Below are positions 17,361 through 25,999 of a DNA stretch of 39,136 nucleotides, piece after piece. A program made the translations under genes and the position numbers. Each line of letters begins with the position of its first letter. The stretch's first letter is position 1. The notes below the pieces were generated by a model. The model had not been told where the DNA came from and made no database searches. It was given only the letters and a program-made list of their open reading frames with translations. The DNA comes from an archaeon (GTDB lineage: Archaea; Asgardarchaeota; Thorarchaeia; Thorarchaeales; Thorarchaeaceae): positions 1 through 39,136 of the forward strand of contig JAJRZD010000089.1 in the NCBI GenBank assembly GCA_024275415.1, written 5' to 3'.

Positions 17361-18404
17361 TTATCCCAATGCCTTAATCTTGCGTCGATATTTCGCATAG
17401 GTGGCATATTCGACGTATGTCTTCCGTGCGATATAATCGTCCACAGTGGGCACTTCTCCTCGATGCTTAGTTATCTCATCTTCAACCGTTATTGCAAAGG
17501 CATCACTTCCAGCACCAGACCCGTACGAAACCATGAATATCTTGGATCCTGGCTCAGCGATATCAAGAATTCTTGCGAGTCCCATCATAGCAGACCCTGA
17601 ATAGGTATTCCCAATCTGTCTGACCACCAGACTGTCCTCAAGCTTCTCGTTTGGCACTTTGAGTTGTCTCCCCATCGCAAGGGGGAATTTACCATTGGGC
17701 ATGTGGAATACGAAATAGTCCCAATCATCCACGGTTGTACCCGTCTTCCTGAACAGCAGATTGGCTGCCGCCCCGACATGTCTGAAGTATGCAGGCTCAC
17801 CAGTAAATCGAGCCCCGTGGCTTGGAAAGTCCTCTCCTTCACGACGCCAGAAGTCAGGAGTGTCTGTTGTGAACGAAACAGTGGTTTCAATCGTAGCAAC
17901 AGGTTTGCCTTTCCCGACCAGTATCGCTACGCCTCCGGCAGCAGCCGAATACTCTAGGGCATCGCCTGGTCTTCCCTGGGCCGTATCCGACCCGATTGCC
18001 AGTCCGATTTTTATCATGTCTGATGACACAAGACCCATGCATGTTTGAATGGCTGCTGTTCCTGCCTTGCAGGCGAACTCAAAATCCGCACATGTCATCT
18101 CAGAGGTGCATTCTATTGCCTCGGCAACAATCGTTCCTGTTGGTTTAACTGCATAGGGATGTGATTCAGAGCCTACATATATTGCACCAATATCTTTTGG
18201 ATCTATGCGCGCATACTTGACAGCGTTGCGTGCCGCCTCGACTGATATTGTTGCCACATCCTCATCCGGCCCGGGAACGGATTTTTCAAAGACACCCAGA
18301 CCCTTAGCAAGCTTCTCGCCTGGTTCGCCCCAGACGCGAGCTATTTCTTCGGTCTTTATCCGATATCGGGGAATGTAGACCCCATATCCTATAATTCCGA
18401 CCAT
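17361..18404 (-). CDS. Hydroxymethylglutaryl-CoA synthase
   Basis: Condenses acetoacetyl-CoA with acetyl-CoA to HMG-CoA. 347 residues, the usual archaeal length. Catalytic residues in expected order: Glu80 in [11 protein letters not shown], nucleophile Cys112 in FACKAGT, and His near 234 in [10 protein letters not shown]. The C-terminal [16 protein letters not shown] tail is typical of archaeal enzymes. ATG at 18404 is preceded by AAGGAGAG. It is the first gene of the operon with thiolase and DUF35, so the three products probably form one complex. Transcription starts in the 286-base divergent region shared with the ubiquitin-like gene. Confidence 0.93.
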   Translation of the reverse strand: MVGIIGYGVYIPRYRIKTEEIARVWGEPGEKLAKGLGVFEKSVPGPDEDVATISVEAARNAVKYARIDPKDIGAIYVGSESHPYAVKPTGTIVAEAIECTSEMTCADFEFACKAGTAAIQTCMGLVSSDMIKIGLAIGSDTAQGRPGDALEYSAAAGGVAILVGKGKPVATIETTVSFTTDTPDFWRREGEDFPSHGARFTGEPAYFRHVGAAANLLFRKTGTTVDDWDYFVFHMPNGKFPLAMGRQLKVPNEKLEDSLVVRQIGNTYSGSAMMGLARILDIAEPGSKIFMVSYGSGAGSDAFAITVEDEITKHRGEVPTVDDYIARKTYVEYATYAKYRRKIKALG

Positions 18405-18652
18405 AATATTCTCTCCTTGTATAATACGTTAAATGTCGAATCGGTTTACGTCACTTTCCCTGACCCGTTGCTCTGCCCTATATAGAGGTTGTCATTTGTT
18501 TCTAGCGTGTCCAACGACTTTCACCGAACCTTACCTTCTTTCTTGTAGAGGTGTCGTTGCATCATATTTAACCCTCTCTTCCTATTTATGATTGGTGTCG
18601 TGTTGGGGTTCTGGTTTTGTCGATGCACCCGAAAAGGTCATTTGAAGTAAGG

Positions 18653-18660
18653 CTATAAGG
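18653..18660 (+). promoter_or_regulatory. Candidate TATA box for the ubiquitin-like gene
   Basis: CTATAAGG is centred about 26 bases before GTG 18683, predicting a transcript start close to the coding start. An AAGGAG, AAATA, ATG, TAA series (18658-18673) lies in between, so a start-stop mini-ORF is possible only if transcription begins further upstream. Confidence 0.4.
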
Positions 18661-18691
18661 AGAAATAATGTAATACTACACGGTGGAACGA

Positions 18692-18886
18692 ATGGCTAGC
18701 ATCTCCCAAAAGACAAGAATACGTGAACTGAATCTAACCGAATCCAAGACGGTCGCCCAACTCCTTGATGAACTAGACTTATCTCATGACCATATCGTGC
18801 TTGTCGATGGTAAACGACTATCACTAGACAACGTTGTAGACGAGAACGAAACAGTGGTTGTTCTTCCGCTTATCGCTGGTGGCTAA
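18692..18886 (+). CDS. MoaD/ThiS/Urm1-like ubiquitin-fold protein with C-terminal Gly-Gly
   Basis: 64 residues, one beta-grasp domain. It has the pattern of sulfur carriers and small archaeal modifiers: TVAQLLDELDL helix near 20-30, VDGKRL near 39-44, DENETVVVLPLIAGG at the end. The terminal Gly-Gly is the site adenylated by an E1-like enzyme in MoaD, ThiS, Urm1 and SAMP proteins. I chose ATG 18692 with GGTGG just upstream; GTG 18683, in frame and at the predicted transcript start, would add three residues. No E1-like, MoaE or thiazole synthase gene is in the window, so sulfur carrier and protein modifier both remain possible. Its stop overlaps the stop of the convergent AsnB-like gene. Confidence 0.82.
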   Translation: MASISQKTRIRELNLTESKTVAQLLDELDLSHDHIVLVDGKRLSLDNVVDENETVVVLPLIAGG

Positions 18887-20352
18887 TATCTTGGATATTC
18901 TTTGATCTTGGATGCCGGTGTCAAGTCTATCCCCAATGGATTTTCTTTATCATATGCTACTGGCAAACCAAGTACTCCTCCAATCGTATCAAGTACTTGT
19001 TGAGCGATACTATCTACCTCTCTTTTTGACATGTTTGCACATGCCTCAACATTCCCTGAGATTGCTGATGTGAGACCTCTGGATGACCCAGAGCTGAACT
19101 GAGTCGCTTTCTTTGGTGTTGTAGCCAGGTCTGGAGGTAGTCCTAGACCCATTGCGAGTTTCCTGAAAATGAGTTTTCTTTGTGGCACACTATTCAGTTG
19201 TATCTTCCATGACACTGGTAGTGATTGCGCTAAATCTGTGAACTGTGGGTCAAGGTATGGGAATGCTACAGGTAATCCTATCGAGGCAATAACTCTCTCG
19301 TCACGAGAGATATTGGCTTCGTGTGTGATTGCAAGCTCCTCTTGCAAACACCTTACGACAGCTTCTTCTCCTTGAGATTCTAGGATCCTAACATGCCGAG
19401 CGTATCCCGCAAATTGCTCGTCGGGCCCCTGACCTGAAACCATTATCTCTACACCCGCGTTCTTTGCGGCCGTTGCTGAAAAAAAGAATGGCAATGCGAT
19501 TTCCACATCCATCCTGTTCGTTGTTTCTATGGCAAGGATAACTCGGGGGATAGCCTTCCAGATATCAGTCGGTGTGAGTGTTTCAATTACCACAGGTAGT
19601 CCAAGTCGTTCAGCTGCACTCTTGACATGTTTATGGTCTCGTGATCCAATCATACTTGCTGAGAAAAGACAAGTGCTACCAGCAATCTGCCTGATGATGT
19701 GTGCAAGCAGAGAACTATCCACTCCTCCAGAGAACAGGATACCGCATGACCGTCCCCGCAGATTCTCGATAGATGCTCGAAGATATCGTTCCAGAAGACC
19801 CAGCGCCTGATATTTTGTGTCTGACCATAGATCCCTTCTGGGCTCTGAATTATGTAAAACTGTGGTATTTCCAGTTTGGTCTACACCGAGGATACATCCC
19901 GGTTTCACAGGACTGGCATCTTTACATCCCACGTTCCAGAGAACTTTCTTCTCAGTGGCGAACACCGTTCTCTGAGAAACACGACCGTAGTATATAGCTC
20001 GCTGTCCGTCAGAAGATCTCCAGACTTTTGCATCAGTGGGACTCACTTGGATGACAACAAGTCCCTGTGTTCTCCGTAGCCCATTGGCTATTGCACCGTA
20101 CAGCATTGACCTATTTGAAATGACTTTCAGTATTTCTTCAGTTAGACCATAAAGACTGTCAATTATGATGATGCCATTATCACGCTCGATAATCGCCCTC
20201 TCGTTCTCTGTATGTACCACAGCGCATCTGAACTGGGATCTATTGAATGTCATCTCTTTTTTTGATATATAATCCCCTCGATGATCCATCAGTTCTATAA
20301 GATGGTCTATCTCACCAGAGGCCTCTCCGAAAGAACAGAAAATCCCTGCCAT
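18883..20352 (-). CDS. Asparagine-synthetase-like protein lacking the glutaminase cysteine
   Basis: 489 residues. The N-terminal half (1-165) aligns in layout with class II glutamine amidotransferase domains, including HRG near 24-26, but the chain begins MAGIF where active enzymes have MCGI. The Cys that becomes the N-terminal nucleophile is Ala2. The C-terminal half is an AsnB-type ATP pyrophosphatase: PP-loop SGGVDSS (208-214), MVSGQGPDEQFAGY near 320 and a helical tail. The ligase half looks intact, so it may use free ammonia, another amine or another nucleophile. The ATG start at 20352 is fixed by this N-terminus. It follows the AbrB-like gene by 67 bases, and converges on the ubiquitin-like gene with stops overlapping. 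Its substrate is unknown. Confidence 0.82.
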   Translation of the reverse strand: MAGIFCSFGEASGEIDHLIELMDHRGDYISKKEMTFNRSQFRCAVVHTENERAIIERDNGIIIIDSLYGLTEEILKVISNRSMLYGAIANGLRRTQGLVVIQVSPTDAKVWRSSDGQRAIYYGRVSQRTVFATEKKVLWNVGCKDASPVKPGCILGVDQTGNTTVLHNSEPRRDLWSDTKYQALGLLERYLRASIENLRGRSCGILFSGGVDSSLLAHIIRQIAGSTCLFSASMIGSRDHKHVKSAAERLGLPVVIETLTPTDIWKAIPRVILAIETTNRMDVEIALPFFFSATAAKNAGVEIMVSGQGPDEQFAGYARHVRILESQGEEAVVRCLQEELAITHEANISRDERVIASIGLPVAFPYLDPQFTDLAQSLPVSWKIQLNSVPQRKLIFRKLAMGLGLPPDLATTPKKATQFSSGSSRGLTSAISGNVEACANMSKREVDSIAQQVLDTIGGVLGLPVAYDKENPLGIDLTPASKIKEYPRY

Positions 20353-20419
20353 CGCCCATCAATTTCTCTATGAGCATTATGCTACCTATACAACAACCGT
20401 TTAGCATCAAAAGAGGTCT

Positions 20420-20833
20420 CTATGTTGGCACGTTGACCAATTTTGCCTCTTGGACACCAGTCATGTTCCCTAGACGTTCATGCAACTCATCAATGGACAT
20501 CTTGAGCTGTTCAGGAGTGAAATAGCATTCGTAATAGCACTGATTCGCTGACTGGCATATTCCGCTCGTGAACAGGATATCGTCAAGCCCGGCTTCCTCA
20601 AAAATAGTAGTCAGCTCCTCAAGAAAGCTCTTGCTCAGCTTCTCAATGCTCAACCGAAGGTAGTACACGTTCTCAGAATTGACCGGATATATCTTCACAT
20701 TCTTGTCCTTGACGACCATAATCGCAAGACCAAATGATTCCGATATTCCGTCGACAAATTCGCTGGGTAAAGTGATTGCATCACCCCTCGTGATCTTCAG
20801 AACTCGCGCACGAGTCATATCGTTTTTACTCAT
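20420..20833 (-). CDS. AbrB-like DNA-binding domain with an ACT-like C-terminal region
   Basis: 137 residues. Residues 5-50 read like a SpoVT-AbrB swapped-hairpin domain (RVLKITRGDAITLPSEFVD). Residues about 56-137 alternate strand and helix in the order expected of an ACT-like ligand-binding domain (YYLRLSIEKLSKSFLEELT, then a Cys-containing strand QCYYECYF, a helix, and VQEAKLVNV). This suggests a small-molecule-responsive regulator; several archaeal AbrB proteins carry such a domain. The second assignment is inference. ATG at 20833 has GGAGGAATT upstream. Transcribed toward the AsnB-like gene, which it may control. A candidate TATA lies at 20899-20908. Confidence 0.65.
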   Translation of the reverse strand: MSKNDMTRARVLKITRGDAITLPSEFVDGISESFGLAIMVVKDKNVKIYPVNSENVYYLRLSIEKLSKSFLEELTTIFEEAGLDDILFTSGICQSANQCYYECYFTPEQLKMSIDELHERLGNMTGVQEAKLVNVPT

Positions 20834-20898
20834 TGAAATTCCTCCGGGCTTGTGAAGTTCTAAGTCATCTAATGCGATATATCTGTTACGGGAGGATA

Positions 20899-20908
20899 CT
20901 TAATAAAT
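20899..20908 (-). promoter_or_regulatory. Candidate TATA box for the AbrB-like gene
   Basis: Read on the minus strand this is ATTTATTAAG; transcription would begin near 20880, leaving a leader of about 45 bases with the GGAGG ribosome site. Confidence 0.35.
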
Positions 20909-20924
20909 CGGCTGATATACCATC

Positions 20925-22511
20925 TTACTTGCCAAACCATGAACGGATTCGTCGAACTGCGCTGCTGTCTGGCTTTTTGACGATTCGCAGCGTCCAAGGC
21001 TGTCGCTTCATATGAGCATAATACTCCAGGAAAGCGACTTTTCCGTCTGTTCTGACTCGATCCATCTCTTGCAGTCTGACCTGAAGCCATGCCTTTTTTG
21101 ATACTGGCATTCTTGCTGTTACCAGATCAAATAGCATAGGATGGAGGTCAAATACAAGTGCACGCTCTCGCATGTACTCCAGCACGCCCTCCTCGAACGT
21201 GTCAGTGATTTTCTCGCGATTGGTGAAGAACGAGGCTGCAACAGACACGTTAGGATAGCGATCAGGAATACCCAGCGCGAACTTGAAGGATCGTCTGAAC
21301 TTGGAGAGATGTGTTGCGGCATCAAGGAACAACAGAGTTTCGGGCTTCCCTTCGAACTCGTCGTCGGAAATCTCGATCTTTGAAACCATCTCTTCTTGAT
21401 GCTTCTCGATGAACGATTGGATTAACTGGTCTGTCACAGGAGGCAAGCCTTCCTCAGTCGGTTCCTCGAACTCCATCTCTGCGCTCTCGGATACGTCCTC
21501 TGGCTCCTTCTTTTTCTGTTCGTCAGACTTTGGCTTTTTCCTCCTGCGAAACTTGGGTGCGAGATATCCGATGTCTGACACCAAATGTTGAAGGACTAGC
21601 GGTAGGAATAGATCGTAAAGGCTCCCACGGGTTTCTGTGATGAGCAATACTGGCCTGTATTGGCCGATAGCTTCAGTAATTCCTGAATCATAATCAGGGT
21701 CGTCGTCAAAGAACTTCTTCAGATTCTCTATAGAGTACCCCTCAGTCACGCGCTCTTCCCACTCTCGATATACCTCCTTGACCTCCTGTCGCCGTCTATC
21801 TCTGACAAGGCTAGCGAATTTGCTGAGGTACTTGACTCCTCGGGACACAGCCGTAGTCGGGCTGATGAACACAGTCATCAAGCCAACGGCTTCACCTGCA
21901 TAGTCGCTTGCCTCTGCACTCCGTATCTTGCTGAGCACTTCCTCTGTGAGAGATGGAGGTCCAAGTTTCTCCACAAGAACCTCGTGCATCCCCTCATAGT
22001 TCTCGAAGGATGCGTCGCCTGGGCCTATCTCTTCTCCTACTGGGGATGCATCAGATAGCACCTCCGCGAAGACATTGGGGCGTTTTATGAGCCAATCAAG
22101 AGGTATTTTCAATTGCGTGAAGCCGTGCAAGAACGTCCTGTCCGATTCCTTGGGTCCCATGTAGTACTTTACAGCATTTGGGAAAAGACCATCGAAGAGT
22201 TCCATGAACTGATTGAAACCCTGCTCTGTGCTAAGCCCCATTTCTGCCTTTTCAAGAGCGTCTGCCACGAAGACCAACGCTTTTTCGCCTTTCTTTGCTT
22301 GGTGTGCCATGACCGCCATGACCTGTTTCGGTGATAGATATAGCAGGTCACTAGCAGCGAATGGGGCGTCGTAGAATGAGAAGATTCCTAATCGTTTCCA
22401 GGGCCTGTTTGACATCTCACTTATAGCCAAATGTGAGAACCATTCAAAGCCTCGCTGATATCGTGGGATATTCTCTTCATCACTGTATCCTGAGGAATCA
22501 ATCATCATCAC
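20925..22511 (-). CDS. Unrecognised 528-residue soluble protein, possibly VWA-like at its N-terminus
   Basis: I do not recognise this protein. It has no signal peptide or membrane segment. The N-terminus reads MMMIDSSGYSDEE, with DSSGYS placed like the MIDAS of a von Willebrand A domain, followed by a helix and a RLGIFSFYDAP strand where VWA domains have their second strand. This is suggestive only. Residues about 310-350 are a charged low-complexity linker (Lys/Glu-rich), separating two globular halves. The C-terminus is strongly basic. Candidate starts are GTG 22511 and the ATGs at 22508 and 22505, behind TAGGGGG. Upstream of the GTG the frame continues only four codons to a stop, so a VWA strand would be cut short. 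The gene follows the surface alpha/alpha-toroid gene, 71 bases downstream on the same strand. Confidence 0.55.
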   Translation of the reverse strand: MMMIDSSGYSDEENIPRYQRGFEWFSHLAISEMSNRPWKRLGIFSFYDAPFAASDLLYLSPKQVMAVMAHQAKKGEKALVFVADALEKAEMGLSTEQGFNQFMELFDGLFPNAVKYYMGPKESDRTFLHGFTQLKIPLDWLIKRPNVFAEVLSDASPVGEEIGPGDASFENYEGMHEVLVEKLGPPSLTEEVLSKIRSAEASDYAGEAVGLMTVFISPTTAVSRGVKYLSKFASLVRDRRRQEVKEVYREWEERVTEGYSIENLKKFFDDDPDYDSGITEAIGQYRPVLLITETRGSLYDLFLPLVLQHLVSDIGYLAPKFRRRKKPKSDEQKKKEPEDVSESAEMEFEEPTEEGLPPVTDQLIQSFIEKHQEEMVSKIEISDDEFEGKPETLLFLDAATHLSKFRRSFKFALGIPDRYPNVSVAASFFTNREKITDTFEEGVLEYMRERALVFDLHPMLFDLVTARMPVSKKAWLQVRLQEMDRVRTDGKVAFLEYYAHMKRQPWTLRIVKKPDSSAVRRIRSWFGK

Positions 22512-22582
22512 TAAAACCCCCTATCATGAAAATAGGTCGGATGAGGTATCTCGTTCGCTGACGAGATAAACCTATTCATCCC

Positions 22583-23803
22583 CTAGTCTATCCGAAGAGC
22601 CACCAACCCAATCATTGCAGCACCGATAATCAATGCAGCAATGAACAGGAGCCTCCAGTCTACAAGTGGTTCGGTGGGGTTGCTTGTATCGACGGTATTG
22701 ATGAGTTCGAGATACGAGTGATTGACTGGATCGAGCATATTCAACATCTTCAATGCCAAACCCGCATAGAACAGAGCACCCTCTTCCATCCCCGGAACAT
22801 TGCCCCATGTCCCATCGGCCGCCTGACTATCAATGATGAACTGAGCAGCTGCGTCAGCATCAATTGATTCAATCCCTCCAATCAAATCGAGCACTTCCAA
22901 GGCATGGAAGGTCGATTCTAGATTCGTATCGTTGGTCAAGATAGATTCCGTGAAGCCGCCGGTTGGCTCCCCTGCAATACTCTCGGTGACTTGTCGCTGT
23001 ATAACCCAGTTTCTGATATTTTGTTGTTCAGTGGCCGTTAGAGCAGACAACTGGTTTAACTCTTTTAATGCCAATAGCCCAGCAGCCGTAGCTGACAAGC
23101 TTGGAATATACGATTCTGGCGTGAGTTTGAATGCTGATCCCTCAGTGCAATTCAGTATCCATTGAGTCGTGCGAGTGGCGTTCCAAAGCCAGTCTTCGAC
23201 AGAGTCGCCAGTTATATCCACCATCTTGTTCAGGATATAGAGAGCGTAATAGGTCGAGATGAGGTCTGGGGGTGTACCATCCTCTGCTCCAAACCCTCCC
23301 TTTTCGGACTGTGTCTTATTGATGTACACCAGGGCCGCTGTTGCATTGATAGAGGTGATATCATCCATGCCCGGAATATCACTTTGCGCATCGAGGATGT
23401 CCCACAACTTGATTGCCCAATATGAGTTCTCGATGCTTACTGGTCCTGCAATGTACAATGAGAAGCCTCCCCAGCGTTCGTAGTCTTCTCCTCCGCTCTT
23501 CCATTGGAGCTTTTGAGTGAAGTTCTTCGTCTTGACCAGATCTATGACCGGCGGTCGGATACTCAACATGTCCATTTCCTGATATGCCATTATGGCACCG
23601 ACAGTCGGGTATAGTCGTGCCGTATCAGAGTCTGGGAATGTATACCCGCCTTCTCCATTGTTCACTGGGTCATCGTAGTTCTCTTTCATGTAATTCTCCA
23701 GATTCTGCCATCGTGTATTCTGTACTGGCATTGATAATACTACGAAGGATGTTGCAATTAAGGAGAGTATGACTACAATACTCACAGCTTGGACCTTATT
23801 CAT
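22583..23803 (-). CDS. Membrane-anchored surface protein with prenyltransferase-like alpha/alpha-toroid repeats
   Basis: 406 residues. A hydrophobic segment (5-27) serves as signal or anchor and a second one (383-404) precedes a short basic tail, so the 350-residue middle is probably outside the cell. The middle shows repeated helix pairs ending in aromatic/Gly turns: GGYTFPDSDTARLYPTVGAI, GGFGAEDG followed by STYYALYIL, GGFTES followed by STFHALEVL, and GTWGNVPG followed by YAGLALKML. This is the terpenoid cyclase/prenyltransferase-like alpha/alpha-toroid pattern. No catalytic DxDD or zinc-binding set is visible, so a binding or structural role is likelier. N-glycosylation sequons are frequent. 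Start is ATG 23803. The 242 bases upstream to the next gene hold nothing I can name. Confidence 0.7.
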   Translation of the reverse strand: MNKVQAVSIVVILSLIATSFVVLSMPVQNTRWQNLENYMKENYDDPVNNGEGGYTFPDSDTARLYPTVGAIMAYQEMDMLSIRPPVIDLVKTKNFTQKLQWKSGGEDYERWGGFSLYIAGPVSIENSYWAIKLWDILDAQSDIPGMDDITSINATAALVYINKTQSEKGGFGAEDGTPPDLISTYYALYILNKMVDITGDSVEDWLWNATRTTQWILNCTEGSAFKLTPESYIPSLSATAAGLLALKELNQLSALTATEQQNIRNWVIQRQVTESIAGEPTGGFTESILTNDTNLESTFHALEVLDLIGGIESIDADAAAQFIIDSQAADGTWGNVPGMEEGALFYAGLALKMLNMLDPVNHSYLELINTVDTSNPTEPLVDWRLLFIAALIIGAAMIGLVALRID

Positions 23804-24045
23804 TTGATCATCCCGGTCAGTTATGATATCATCTAGAGCTTTTGCTCTGTGAGAGAGCCAACCCTTGAATTGGAGTTATTAACGTTTCCCCCGTTTTAGA
23901 AATGTACTGCATCTCGTCCAGAGAAGAAGAAAACTCTAAGGTCGCACATTGCCGATCTCCATCGGGCCTGTATTGTAGTGTGCTTTCGAGCTTGTGCAGC
24001 ATTATGGAAAAAAGCGGTATGAATGACAAACCTCGATCTCATCAA

Positions 24046-25050
24046 CTATCCGCCGTAGCCTCGTACATCTGTTCTCTGAAGCTCTCTGACATAAAGGTAC
24101 GCAGAGTCAGCAGCTATCGCCCCATGACCCACAGCAACAACGATTTGTTTCATAGATTCGACAACATCACCAGCAGCATAAAATCCAGGAATGTTGGTCG
24201 TTTGGTTTGCCTTTACAAGGATTTCTCCATTCTTATTGACATTGACTCCAAGGTCAATTGCCAGTTTACTGTTGGGAGACGAACCAAGCGCAATGAATGC
24301 CCCATCAACCTCCAAGACCTTCTCTTCTCCGGTCTTGAGATTTTCAACGACAACCTCTCGGAGAAGGTCTTCCCCTCGAAACTCCTTGACGACATGACTC
24401 CACATGATATCGACGTTGGAGTCAAACAACATGTCCTGCATCGCCTTTTCTGCTCGCAGCTCATCTCTTCTATGGATGAGTGTCGTGCTCTCTGTCAGTT
24501 CTTAAAGGTATACTGCTTCCACTGCGGCAGTGTTCCCTCCCCCAATGACTACGACTTTCTTGTTCCTGAAAAGCGGGCCATCACATGTGGCACAGTACGA
24601 AATTCCTCTCCCCGTATATTCTTCCTCTCCGGGGGCATTCAGTCGTCTGTGTCCTCCTCCTGTGGCAAAGATGACCGCTTTGGCTGTGTAGTTGCCTCTT
24701 CGTGTTTCCAGAATGAAGTCACCTGAGTTTCCGTTAGCTCTTGTGATACTCTTAACTTCTGTAATCTCCCTGATTTTTGCTCCAGTGGCCTGCACCTGCT
24801 CTTTCATTCGTGATGCAAGATCAATACCTGTTATGAATTTGAAACCTGGATAGTTCTCGATTGCAGGACTCGTCGCCTGTGCACCACCAAGAACGGCTGA
24901 TTCCAAAAGCAAGGTCTTCAGCCCATACCGCGCTGTGTATATCGCCGCGGTCATCCCAGCTGGACCTCCACCAACAATCACTACTTCCCAGTCAAGGTCT
25001 TCGTCTGCCTTAGTTGCTGTTGATATCCCCGTGATTTTCATATCCAACAT
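24046..25050 (-). pseudogene. Thioredoxin reductase interrupted by one in-frame stop codon
   Basis: The frame from ATG 25050 to TAG 24046 encodes a complete thioredoxin reductase of 334 codons except for TAA at codon 183 (24502-24504). FAD motif GGGPAG (27-32), redox motif CATC (153-156) and NADPH motif GGGNTA (170-175) lie before the stop. The continuation ELTESTTLIHRRDELRAEK, then IPGFYAAGDVV and the helical end, lies after it in the same frame, with no indel. A single base change (for example GAA or AAA to TAA) would explain it. TAA is not a known recoding codon here. The gene may be recently inactivated or carry an assembly error. Alternative start: ATG 25041. It follows the P-loop gene by 12 bases. 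Confidence 0.85.
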
Positions 25051-25062
25051 CTCGCTTAGGTG

Positions 25063-25935
25063 TCAATGTCTAATCATTCTTTCTAGGAGTAATCCTACTC
25101 CTTGCGATTCAATGCCTACTGTCTTATACTCTGGAGTAACATGTATTCTTTCTATCGATTTGACCATCTCAATCACTCTTGATACTGTTGTTTCTCTGAT
25201 CGGCTGACTACGATAGCGTGTGAGATCCACTGCTTTCCTGAACCGCTCAGGGTCGTATGCGAACACATGTCCAGGTCCTACTACCAGTACATGATCCACA
25301 TCAATCAGTCCTTCCCATGGCCATGCAGAATCGTTGAAGCCCTCAATGATAACAACATCAGACTGTCCATCAATATATTGCAACGTATCGTCGAGGATGG
25401 ATTCCACTACCTGCTCTGAGTACGAATAGATTTCCTGTTCATTTACAACCGGGACGATTTCTGTGTTTCTGGTGAAACACTCGACTTCTTCCTTTGTAAT
25501 CAGCAGTTTTCTGTCATTAATCAACTGCTTGGCAAGCAGGATTACAGATTGGATCACTCCCTCTGAGATATGCGAGAACCGCTGCATTGCAAAGACCGAG
25601 TCCCATCCTCCAAACACCAAGTTTGCCCTGTATTTCTCCTCTGGAGCATGAAGACGCGCTGGAACGAATAGCGTGTGAATTGGATTCATGACCTCGACAG
25701 GAATGTCTGTATCAATACCCTGTCTGACCTCACGGACATCACTGGAAAAAATAATCCCTTCTTCCATGCACATCCGCGTGTGCGTATATTTCTGCCAGTA
25801 GTTGTGACCGCTTATTGGTTTGAAATACTCGACTCTTTGACCTTCGGAAATCATATGTCGTATCAGGCTCTTACTGAGCAACGTCTTTCCAGAGTCGAAC
25901 GAGTTCAGTCCCAGAACCAAGATGTGCTGTGTCAT
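25063..25935 (-). CDS. P-loop ATPase related to dethiobiotin synthetase / CobB-like proteins
   Basis: 290 residues. The P-loop GLNSFDSGKT (9-18) has the long loop seen in dethiobiotin synthetase and cobyrinate amidase-type ATPases, followed by KPISGHN near residue 40 where these enzymes bind substrate. DVVIIEGF near 193-200 fits a Walker B strand. The rest is not assignable, and no biotin or cobalamin genes flank it. The start is ATG 25935, with GGTGGG seven bases upstream; the frame is open upstream for 16 codons but those overlap the thermosome terminator. It precedes the thioredoxin reductase gene, probably in one transcript. Substrate unknown. Confidence 0.65.
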   Translation of the reverse strand: MTQHILVLGLNSFDSGKTLLSKSLIRHMISEGQRVEYFKPISGHNYWQKYTHTRMCMEEGIIFSSDVREVRQGIDTDIPVEVMNPIHTLFVPARLHAPEEKYRANLVFGGWDSVFAMQRFSHISEGVIQSVILLAKQLINDRKLLITKEEVECFTRNTEIVPVVNEQEIYSYSEQVVESILDDTLQYIDGQSDVVIIEGFNDSAWPWEGLIDVDHVLVVGPGHVFAYDPERFRKAVDLTRYRSQPIRETTVSRVIEMVKSIERIHVTPEYKTVGIESQGVGLLLERMIRH

Positions 25936-25947
25936 GGAATCCCACCT

Positions 25948-25981
25948 GAAAAAAGAAAATGAAAGGAGCCTTTTAGGCTCC
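25948..25981 (-). terminator. Terminator of the thermosome gene
   Basis: GGAGCC (25965-25970) and GGCTCC (25976-25981) form a 6-bp hairpin with a five-base loop. On the minus strand it is followed by TTTCATTTTCTTTTTT. It lies 19 bases past the thermosome stop, suggesting the thermosome is transcribed alone. Confidence 0.65.
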
Positions 25982-25999
25982 ATTGTACTACTTCTGTCA

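Noticed and set aside
23829..24029. 66-codon minus frame after the thioredoxin reductase
   Set aside because: Needs a TTG start without a ribosome site and shows no recognisable pattern, so I treat the region as non-coding.
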